Shown in pieces: positions 34,856 to 40,821 of a stretch of DNA of 40,821 nt. The notes below the pieces were generated by a model. The model saw nothing but the letters and a program-made list of their open reading frames with translations, had not been told where the DNA came from and did no database searches. How positions within the stretch are numbered: the stretch's first letter is position 1; each line of letters starts with the position of its first letter. This DNA is from an uncultured Scytonema sp. (GTDB taxonomy: Bacteria > Cyanobacteriota > Cyanobacteriia > Cyanobacteriales > Nostocaceae), in assembly GCA_937873135.1 (NCBI GenBank), contig CALMVQ010000345.1, forward strand, positions 15,005 to 55,825, read 5' to 3'. Position numbers and translations under genes: made by a program.

Positions 34856-36151
34856 ATGATACAGTTTTTAGAAACGACATCTGATAAATTACCTCCTTCT
34901 ACTCATGAATTTGCTCCAGTCATTCATCGTTTGGAAGCGGGAGGTGCAATGCTACCGGATAATCCAGAGAATTTGATGCAAATTATCGGCATTTACAAAG
35001 CTTATGCCGTACCGATGGATTTCTACTGGCGCGACCTCCTCTACATTGCTGAACGTGTCTTTTTAAACCCATTTGCCTTTTTTAAATATTTCTTGCCTAA
35101 AGAGTATTTAGATCTGCACAACCACTACGCAGGAGACGATGCGGATTTACGAATTTGGCGTGGAGAAGCCACTGCCCATGCCGAACTCTTAGCATTTATG
35201 GAGAAGGGTGAAACTTTCAAAATGCCCAAGTTCATGCACCACTTGTGGCATGACAGAATAAATATGGAGTTTGCTGAAGCCTGTATGCGAGCTATGCTTT
35301 GGCACAGAAGAATGGGTGGAAAATTCGACCCTTATTTAGATACTGACGAATATAGGGCAAACGCAGATAGGGCGATTAAAGCTTACTTCCAAGGCAATCC
35401 GGTGATGTTGGGACTTTATAAGTTGTTTCCAGAAATGTTCATTGAACAAGTACGGCAACTATCTTACTACAGTAATTTGGGATTGTTCTGGGAAGTGATG
35501 GCTCCGGTTTTCTTTGAAATGAGCGATCGCTATGACGCAGGAGAAATCAAAAGCGTCCCTGAAGCAATGAACTTTATCGTTAACGGTATCTTTGCAATTG
35601 CAGGGCGTCCGATCTATCATCACGTCCACATTCGAGGAGAAGTCTACGAAATTGTTCCAAAATCATGTGGCTTTATGTGGTTGTACGAAGCGGCGTTACC
35701 TTATGTGGAAGCTGTTTTCTATCGCACTGCTCCTTTTCGAGGAACAAAATCTTACAATGCTCAGGCTAAGCAAGTTCCCAACAATCAAAAAGACTTCCAC
35801 TACGGAATTCTTTACGCTGATGTCTTCCCAGTGGGTACGGCTGGTATTCCACCAACATTACTGATGCAAGATATGCTCCACTTTTTACCAAAGTATCTCG
35901 TAGATTACTATCGGCAACATTGCCGTGGCGAAGATGACATGCTGATCCAACTAGGTATCAGTTTCCAACGCTCAATGTACGTTGTTACCTCTGCAGTGAT
36001 TCAAGCATTGCGGACTGCACTTCTCTATCCCTTAGATGATCCTAATCCAAAACATCTCCAAGCAAATCGAGCTTTCTTTGAATCACAGATAGACAGATTT
36101 AACCGTCCTGAAGCTCGTCTGCGAGATGTTCAATCACAGAATTACAGGTAG
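34856..36151 (+). CDS. cupA: CO2 hydration protein CupA (ChpY)
   Basis: A 431-residue soluble protein of the ChpX/ChpY (CupB/CupA) family, which acts with NDH-1 to hydrate CO2 to bicarbonate at the cytoplasmic side of the thylakoid. Conserved His/Arg-rich segment KFMHHLWHDRINMEFAEACM (His128, His129, His132, Arg134) is the region in which the zinc site has been proposed. Further features: CMRAMLWHRRMGGKFDPYLD, the FQGNPVMLGLYKLFPEMF block and the C-terminal MLIQLGISFQRSMYVVTSAV. Order ndhF3-ndhD3-cupA identifies CupA, not CupB. Start ATG at 34856 gives MIQFLETTSD; gap from ndhD3 is 190 bp, with no terminator noted. Intact. Confidence 0.95.
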   Translation: MIQFLETTSDKLPPSTHEFAPVIHRLEAGGAMLPDNPENLMQIIGIYKAYAVPMDFYWRDLLYIAERVFLNPFAFFKYFLPKEYLDLHNHYAGDDADLRIWRGEATAHAELLAFMEKGETFKMPKFMHHLWHDRINMEFAEACMRAMLWHRRMGGKFDPYLDTDEYRANADRAIKAYFQGNPVMLGLYKLFPEMFIEQVRQLSYYSNLGLFWEVMAPVFFEMSDRYDAGEIKSVPEAMNFIVNGIFAIAGRPIYHHVHIRGEVYEIVPKSCGFMWLYEAALPYVEAVFYRTAPFRGTKSYNAQAKQVPNNQKDFHYGILYADVFPVGTAGIPPTLLMQDMLHFLPKYLVDYYRQHCRGEDDMLIQLGISFQRSMYVVTSAVIQALRTALLYPLDDPNPKHLQANRAFFESQIDRFNRPEARLRDVQSQNYR

Positions 36152-36238
36152 TGATGCCAGGAGCGAGGGGCAGAATCATCACTCCTGTCTCAGCTCCTCG
36201 TATAACAATCCGCGCATCATTTGTGAAATTCTCTCTTT

Positions 36239-36275
36239 CTTTTCTTGGCGTTCTTGGCGTCTTGGCGGTTCATTC
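36239..36275. repeat. Dispersed repeat (CTTGGCGTTCTTGGCGTCTT type), uninterrupted copy
   Basis: TTTTCTTGGCGTTCTTGGCG followed by TCTTGGCGGTTCATT. The copy at 12930-13038 has the same two halves separated by 69 bp. This is a common intergenic repeat in filamentous cyanobacteria. It lies between cupA and cupS without breaking either. Confidence 0.65.
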
Positions 36276-36332
36276 CAAAAATAATTTTCACGACTCCACG
36301 GATTGCCATATCTTCTACCTCAAGTGAAACAC

Positions 36333-36734
36333 ATGGCTGACATTGTTGATATTGCAGTAAACGCGGGTTCTTTCCAAACCCTAGTCGTAGCTGTCCAAGC
36401 TGCTGGTTTAGTGGACACGCTCAAAACCCCTGGTCCTTTCACTGTGTTTGCACCAAACGATGATGCGTTTGCTAAATTGCCGACAGGAACTATAACAACC
36501 TTGGTGCAGAATATTCCACAGTTAGCAAGGATATTAACGTATCATGTCGTTCCTGGCAAGTTCATGGCGGCTGATATCGCCAAACTTAATTGCTTAACTT
36601 CTATTGAAGGATCTGAACTTAGGATTGATACCACGCATGGATTTGAAGTCAAAAATGCCACAGTCATAGCACCAGATATTGAAGCCGATAACGGTGTCAT
36701 CCATGTGATTGATACGGTGCTTCTGATGGGGTAA
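36333..36734 (+). CDS. cupS: Fasciclin-domain protein, CupS
   Basis: About 133 residues from the ATG at 36333, which gives the usual start [18 protein letters not shown]; ten codons upstream in frame are ignored. It is one fasciclin (FAS1) domain: [19 protein letters not shown] (H1 motif) and [19 protein letters not shown], ending [13 protein letters not shown] (H2 motif). No signal peptide. In Synechocystis the fasciclin-fold protein CupS follows cupA and is the small subunit of NDH-1MS; position here (180 bp after cupA) is the same. A general FAS1 protein is the alternative, but context favours CupS. Confidence 0.85.
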   Translation: MADIVDIAVNAGSFQTLVVAVQAAGLVDTLKTPGPFTVFAPNDDAFAKLPTGTITTLVQNIPQLARILTYHVVPGKFMAADIAKLNCLTSIEGSELRIDTTHGFEVKNATVIAPDIEADNGVIHVIDTVLLMG

Positions 36735-36886
36735 TATCATGTCTGATATCACAATCATACGGAAAAAACCACTCCCCAGCTACTTGCTCACTAGTTAGTC
36801 TGGCTGATTGACCCCCGGCAGAGGGCTTTTGCTCAACACTCCCACTACTACAGTATCTTCTCAGTCAACTCTGAACAAAACTTAGG
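36735..36886. other. Intergenic, nothing assigned
   Basis: Follows cupS; no evident strong terminator and no gene. It continues into the IS630 remnant, so the operon end lies near here. Confidence 0.3.
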
Positions 36887-36985
36887 CTAACTACTAAATC
36901 TTTTAGCTAGTTCTCGTTGAGAGCCTTCTCGATTGTGGTATGCATTAATCACTTTTTGACGGAGGTCGATGGAGTATGCTTTCAT
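36887..36985 (-). pseudogene. IS630-family transposase N-terminal remnant
   Basis: 32 codons from ATG (36985) read MKAYSIDLRQKVINAYHNRE then GSQRELAKRFSS and a stop. This is the helix-turn-helix start of cyanobacterial IS630-type transposases (the S-x-D-L-R-x-K-V pattern, E-G-S-Q-R-x-L-A-x-x-F). Everything after the first helix-turn-helix is missing, so it is a dead fragment. The MITE at 18452-18659 has TA-flanked ends of the same general transposon type, although a link is not shown. Confidence 0.78.
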
Positions 36986-37433
36986 GCCATATGCACTTAA
37001 AAATGACATTCTCCATTCTCCCATACTGTATTGTAGTCAAGCGAGAAACGCTATAACCCTCTTCTGTCACTTTCAAAGGAGGGCGATGCCTTTGGCAACG
37101 GCATAAGCCGTATCGCGCTTATGCCTCATGAGGCAATCAATACAAGCTATACTATTAGAAAAAAGTTAAGTCTTGTATTTGTTATTAAAAAAGAATCGCG
37201 CGATACGCCTTTAGGCGTCTGCCCTTTGGGCAATCACTTGCTATACAAAAGCTCTAGAATTCAGAAATGACAAGAGTTTTCGGAGAGTGACTTTATAGGG
37301 ATAATTCCGGTGGAACTACTAATTCTGTTGAAACCGCTAATTCCTGAGGATTGGGCGTATCCGTTATTTCCCCCGAAGATGCAGTGAAGGGAGCGATGCC
37401 TTCTCTTTCAGAGACGCTACCGCGAACGGCGGG
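36986..37433. repeat. 448-bp block of nested palindromes and dispersed repeats
   Basis: No gene. Palindromes: GGCATAAGC (37100-37108) with GCTTATGCC (37117-37125); ACGCCTTTAGGCGT (37205-37218); GCCCTTTGGGC (37221-37231). Around 37393-37445 there is a repeat of the GCGATGCC...GAGACGCTACCGCGAACG...GGCTACGCATACGCC type, which runs into the 3' end of the next minus-strand gene and supplies its last codons. Confidence 0.6.
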
Positions 37434-37673
37434 CTACGCATACGCCACATCATCAGGCTGGCTGAGAGTGTCGATACTGTCCTTAATTTTTTCCAAGGTA
37501 TAAGTGATGATTTCCTCCAAAGCAATGCCGGGTTTTTCTAGTACGGTGACTCTATGTTTCTGTCCTACCTTTCTAACTGAAAATCTGGCACCAGCAATAC
37601 GAAGATTCTTTGCCAAATTGTTGAGTGAAGCGAATTCTACATCGAATTGAATTTGATTGACTAAGGCGCTCAT
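37434..37673 (-). CDS. Conserved hypothetical protein, 79 residues
   Basis: A small soluble protein (MSALVNQIQFDVEFASLNNL then AKNLRIAGARFSVRKVGQKH) with a predicted alternation of beta strands and helices and no motif I can name. The last residues PDDVAYA come from an intergenic repeat, so the C-terminus may be recently changed. Upstream, plus-strand 37685-37701 holds CGTATAT-TTC-ATATACG, a 7-bp perfect inverted repeat just before the ATG, possibly an operator. Alone on the minus strand. Confidence 0.5.
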   Translation of the reverse strand: MSALVNQIQFDVEFASLNNLAKNLRIAGARFSVRKVGQKHRVTVLEKPGIALEEIITYTLEKIKDSIDTLSQPDDVAYA

Positions 37674-37892
37674 AGTTTTTACTGCGTATATTTCATATAC
37701 GAGCGCCTGAGCAGCAATAGCGTGTGCTGCTTATTGTTATCACTTTGAGAAGCTTGTATCCCGCTGCTCACATTTTGGGAAATTCCACCACGGTTGTTAG
37801 CCAGAAAACCTACTGTTTATATTGAGCTACTGTTGGTAAAAACTTTCTCAGTGCTGTTTGACAAGTGTCACAAATGCTGTTATGGGTTATGT

Positions 37893-38375
37893 TTATTTCC
37901 CAAGCTTGCGGAAGTATTCCCGTGTCTGGTAATCAGCACGACCACTGTTGTCTGTGAAGTGGGAGCGAATAACCAACACTAACTGATTATTTTGGAGTTT
38001 AGCCCAAACCTGCCTTTGTGCAAATCCTTGATCGTACTGTCCTTTGACCCATTGAGATTTTTTGTAGACAGGAGTCCACCCCCAGTCACACGCACGTGGG
38101 TGACAAGAACCAAACACTCTGATTTTGCCGATATCTTTGGCAGGTTGTGAACATGGCTCACCTACCGGACACAAAATTACATCATTGCAATTTGTACGGT
38201 ACTCTACCTTTACAATTGATCTTGTATTTGAATCAACATTTTGCCAAGTTGCGTCCATCGGACTGGCTGCACACAAAGCTTTAGTTGGTTGCGGGAACCA
38301 GACGGTGGAGCTTGCTGCTAATCCCAAAGCACATAAGAATTGTACCCTGGCTTTCAATGCTACTAATTTTTTCAT
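37893..38375 (-). CDS. Exported hypothetical protein with CHPRACDWG motif
   Basis: A 160-residue protein with an N-terminal signal peptide (VQFLCALGLAASSTVWF, likely cut near TKA/LCA). The mature part shows TWQNVDSNTRSIVKVEYR, the Cys-containing VFGSCHPRACDWGWTPVY and LVLVIRSHFTDNSGRADYQTREYFRK. The G-x-C-H-P-x-x-C-D-W-G pattern with a preceding W-x-N-V-D-x-x-T-R occurs in a family of secreted, uncharacterised proteins of cyanobacteria and actinobacteria; the cysteines suggest disulphides. Two further cysteines (CPVGEPC) lie between. Function is unknown. Confidence 0.6.
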   Translation of the reverse strand: MKKLVALKARVQFLCALGLAASSTVWFPQPTKALCAASPMDATWQNVDSNTRSIVKVEYRTNCNDVILCPVGEPCSQPAKDIGKIRVFGSCHPRACDWGWTPVYKKSQWVKGQYDQGFAQRQVWAKLQNNQLVLVIRSHFTDNSGRADYQTREYFRKLGK

Positions 38376-38425
38376 CTTTTAAGTGAATTTGAATAGAGAT
38401 CAATACTGCTTGGTTAACAGAAATT

Positions 38426-38549
38426 GTAGGTTGGGTAGAGCGATAGCGAAACCCAGCAAATACTGATAAATGTTGGGTGAGGTTCCTCAAACGCCAGTCG
38501 CCGTCTCTAGCGGGCGTGAGCCCCCTGCAGCGCTGGCTCCCCAACCTAC
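38426..38549. repeat. 124-bp MITE-like repeat with GTAGGTTGGG ends
   Basis: GTAGGTTGGG (38426-38435) and its complement CCCAACCTAC (38540-38549) bound a GC-richer block containing GAGCGATAGCGAAACCCAGC and TGTTGGGTGAGGTTCCTC. Repeats of this type, with the same ends, are frequent in cyanobacterial intergenic DNA. No coding potential. Confidence 0.65.
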
Positions 38550-39036
38550 GCCTGAATTTGAGTTTTGAGCAAAACCTACGCAGTATAGGACTAGAGATTG
38601 TTCTTTTCGTAAGCAAGTCGGCGCTTTGAACACAGATTCCGTATGAAAAATTATCGCTTTAAAACCCTCAAAATCAACACCCTAGGCGAACAGTCGTACC
38701 CTACACAGAACGCATGAAGGCGAACGCCCCTACGTCCGGAACCGGAGATGTCTAATGCACATTTCTGAGCGAATGTGGTGCTTTTTTGCGGAAAATTACA
38801 ACTATAGAAGATTTCTATAGCAGAGATAAAAAATAATGGCTTTTTACTATAGCTGTTTCAGAGTACTATCATCACAAGAAGAAAAAAACTGATAACGAAC
38901 CACAAAAAAATTATCCAGCCACAGCATTGATTATCTAAAAATTATCAAGTTTAGCAACTTGAGGAGCAATAAATGCTGTGTATGAGGTTGTGACTGCGAT
39001 CGCCTAAAAAAGAAAATTTGCGAACAGGAGATCTAT
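38550..39036. other. 487-bp leader region of cmpA
   Basis: Holds a short dispersed repeat (GGCGAACGCCCCTACG near 38714-38729), then the 74-bp regulatory block, then about 165 bp of leader with a HIP1 site at 38998. AGGAG precedes the cmpA ATG by about 7 nt. No gene is present. Confidence 0.5.
38798..38871. promoter_or_regulatory. Shared 74-bp regulatory block, copy B (upstream of cmpA)
   Basis: Ungapped match (61/74) to copy A at 30962-31035. Here the inverted repeat is complete: CTATAG-AAGATTT-CTATAG at 38802-38820. A second ACTATAG half site occurs at about 38846, and TACTAT at 38864-38869 may be the -10. It lies about 165 bp before the cmpA start. Likely a CmpR/NdhR-type binding region. 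Confidence 0.78.
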
Positions 39037-40410
39037 ATGAATGAATTTTTCCATCAAATTTCTCGACGGAAGTTTTTGTTAACATCTGGGGCATCTGCTA
39101 GTGCTATCTTCCTAAAGGGCTGCTTGGGAAATCCCCCTACAACCTTGAATAGCACTGGCATTCAATCACAGCAGTCGATACAGCAGATTGCCAACATTAA
39201 CCCTGAACAAAAACCAGAAACGACCAAAGTCAAATTAGGATATACACCTATCGTTGAATCAGCACCTTTCATCATTGCTAAAGAAAAAGGCTTTTTTGCC
39301 AAGTATGGCATGACCGATGTGGAACTTGCTAAACAAGCTTCTTGGGGTTCAATGCGAGATAACACCGAAATTGGCTCAGCTGGTGGTGGAATTGATGGTG
39401 GTCAATATCAAATGCCAATGCCACATTTGATAACTGAAGGTTTAATTACCAAGGGTAACCAAAAGATTCCCATGTATTTGTTAGCGCAGTTAATTACCCA
39501 TGGAAATGGAATTGCCATCGCTAGCAAGCATGTAGGAAAAGAACTTTCTGTAGACACAGCAAAGGCACATGTTCTGTTTAATGGGCTAAAGTCATCAAAA
39601 ACTCCTTTCACCGCAGCATTTACCTTTCCACACGTCAATCAAGATTTCTGGATTCGCTACTGGTTAGCAGCCGGTGGTATCGATCCAGATACTGATGTCA
39701 AACTCGTTACAGTACCAGCGGCACAAACTGTTGCCAATATGAAGACAGGGTCGATGGATGCTTTTAGTACTGGAGATCCTTGGCCTTATCGAATTGTCAA
39801 AGATAAAATTGGTTTCTTAGCTGCATTAACAGCAGAAATCTGGAAGAATCATCCTGAAGAATATTTTGCCTTGAGAGCAGATTGGGTTGACAAACATCCG
39901 AAGGCAACCAAAGCTCTTTTAAAAGGAGTTATGGAAGCACAGAAGTGGTTAGATAATTTCGACAACCGCAAAGAAGCAGCACAAATTCTGGCAGGACGAA
40001 ACTACTTTAATTTACCAACACCAGATATTTTATTAGAACCATATCAAGGCAAATATAACATGGGTGATGGTCGCGTTATTAACGATAAATCAAAAGCTCC
40101 TTACTACTGGAAAGATGAAAAAGGAAGTGTTTCATATCCTTACAAGAGCCATGATTTATGGTTCATAACTGAAAGTGTGCGCTGGGGATTTTTACCCAAA
40201 GATTACTTAACCAAATCGAAAGAACTGATTGATAAAGTCAACCGCGAAGATATTTGGAAAGAAGCTGCCAAAGAAGCTGGAATTGCAGCTGCCGATATCC
40301 CCACAAGCACATCTCGTGGTGTAGAAGAATTTTTCGATGGTATTAAGTTTGACCCGGAAAAGCCAGAAGAATACTTGAAGAGCCTCAAAATTAAAAAAGT
40401 CAGTGTTTAG
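39037..40410 (+). CDS. cmpA: Bicarbonate-binding lipoprotein of ABC transporter (CmpA type)
   Basis: A 457-residue substrate-binding protein of the NrtA/CmpA family. The N-terminus has a twin-arginine-like [11 protein letters not shown] and lipobox FLKGC (Cys29), so it is a membrane-anchored periplasmic lipoprotein. The mature part contains [60 protein letters not shown] and [20 protein letters not shown]. It binds bicarbonate (or nitrate in NrtA) for the BCT1 transporter. The pocket residues separating CmpA from NrtA could not be verified by eye. The assignment to bicarbonate rests on the CO2-uptake operon nearby and on the shared regulatory block. Followed by the permease gene after 68 bp. 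Confidence 0.82.
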   Translation: MNEFFHQISRRKFLLTSGASASAIFLKGCLGNPPTTLNSTGIQSQQSIQQIANINPEQKPETTKVKLGYTPIVESAPFIIAKEKGFFAKYGMTDVELAKQASWGSMRDNTEIGSAGGGIDGGQYQMPMPHLITEGLITKGNQKIPMYLLAQLITHGNGIAIASKHVGKELSVDTAKAHVLFNGLKSSKTPFTAAFTFPHVNQDFWIRYWLAAGGIDPDTDVKLVTVPAAQTVANMKTGSMDAFSTGDPWPYRIVKDKIGFLAALTAEIWKNHPEEYFALRADWVDKHPKATKALLKGVMEAQKWLDNFDNRKEAAQILAGRNYFNLPTPDILLEPYQGKYNMGDGRVINDKSKAPYYWKDEKGSVSYPYKSHDLWFITESVRWGFLPKDYLTKSKELIDKVNREDIWKEAAKEAGIAAADIPTSTSRGVEEFFDGIKFDPEKPEEYLKSLKIKKVSV

Positions 40411-40478
40411 TTCATTGATAGTGAATAGTCGAATCATAAAAACTCAATAATTCCTCAAACCTCATACCCAAAAAATTT

Positions 40479-40781
40479 ATGACAACAGTTCAAAGACGCT
40501 CTGTAATACCTGCGGTTAATAATAGCTTTGTATCACATCTGCAAAAGCAACTTCCAGAACTTATACCTCCTGCTATTGCGATCGCGATCTTTTTAGTTGT
40601 GTGGCAACTGTTTTCTTGGACTCCAGGAGCTACACTACCAGGTCCAATTAAAGTTATCCAAGACACTTGGATACTCATCTTCTGGCCCTTTTATGACCGA
40701 GGTGGTATTGACAAAGGTTTATTTTGGCAAATTTTAGCCAGTTTACAGAGAGTTGCAATAAGTTATTTGGGGCGGATCTAG
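40479..40781 (+). pseudogene. cmpB: ABC transporter permease CmpB/NrtB type, broken after about 96 residues
   Basis: Residues 1-96 (including LIPPAIAIAIFLVVWQLFSW, the first membrane helix, and PGPIKVIQDTWILIFWPFYD) match the N-terminus of CmpB/NrtB permeases. The normal protein continues after LASLQRVAISY with a long membrane domain. Here the frame goes LGRI-stop from about 40767, and the following 55 bp show no permease similarity in any frame I tried. Either a mobile element begins there or the assembly ends in a chimeric tail; the window stops at 40821. If real, the transporter is inactivated. Confidence 0.7.
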
Positions 40782-40821
40782 CGAAGCTGTCACCAGGGGC
40801 AAGATAGCCTGAAACTATTGT

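Overview
The window is cyanobacterial and most likely from a filamentous, Nostocales-type genome. HIP1 octamers (GCGATCGC) recur throughout (for example near 1077, 7815, 14370, 25601, 32112, 34024, 35522). The gene content is cyanobacterial: a PAP/fibrillin protein, a KGK-type protein, Uma2/DUF820 proteins, the low-CO2 NDH-1 genes and a Cmp-type bicarbonate transporter. Intergenic DNA is rich in palindromes, dispersed repeats and decayed mobile elements. No tRNA, rRNA or CRISPR array was seen.

1-4.3 kb: PAP/fibrillin and glutaminase genes on the minus strand, then a thioredoxin/NHL-repeat protein and a KGK-type protein on the plus strand. 4.9-15.9 kb: the three parts of an NHLP/NHLM-type peptide export machine (HlyD-like adaptor, ABC transporter with C39 peptidase, second ABC transporter with an N-terminal sensor-like region). 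These genes normally sit together. Here about 4.2 kb of foreign DNA separates the two ABC genes: a relic resembling an NRPS condensation domain, an HNH-less IscB relative (IsrB) with an upstream structured RNA, a Uma2 protein and an OsmC protein. The isrB gene is itself split by a 164-bp inverted-repeat element flanked by a 6-bp direct repeat; removing the element plus one repeat restores the reading frame exactly.

16.1-21.4 kb is a defence and mobile-DNA patch: an adenine methyltransferase overlapping a PD-(D/E)XK nuclease gene (probable restriction-modification pair), two GNAT acetyltransferases, a MITE that caps a 5'-truncated CbbX-like AAA+ gene, a VapBC-type pair and a TnpB remnant. 21.4-29.7 kb holds lepA, a ribbon-helix-helix protein, a GAF-containing histidine kinase, an exported HD-like protein, a second Uma2 protein and a small exported Asp/Arg/Tyr-repeat protein.

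30.0-40.8 kb is a carbon-concentrating-mechanism island. A CmpR/NdhR-type LysR regulator is divergent from ndhF3-ndhD3-cupA-cupS, the inducible CO2-uptake NDH-1 complex. Further along are cmpA and the start of cmpB for bicarbonate import. A 74-bp block with 61 identical positions and no gaps occurs both between the regulator and ndhF3 and upstream of cmpA, which suggests that CO2 hydration and bicarbonate import are co-regulated by the adjacent LysR protein. The cmpB frame breaks about 55 bp before the window end.

All functions are inferred from motifs recognised by eye; no database search was run.
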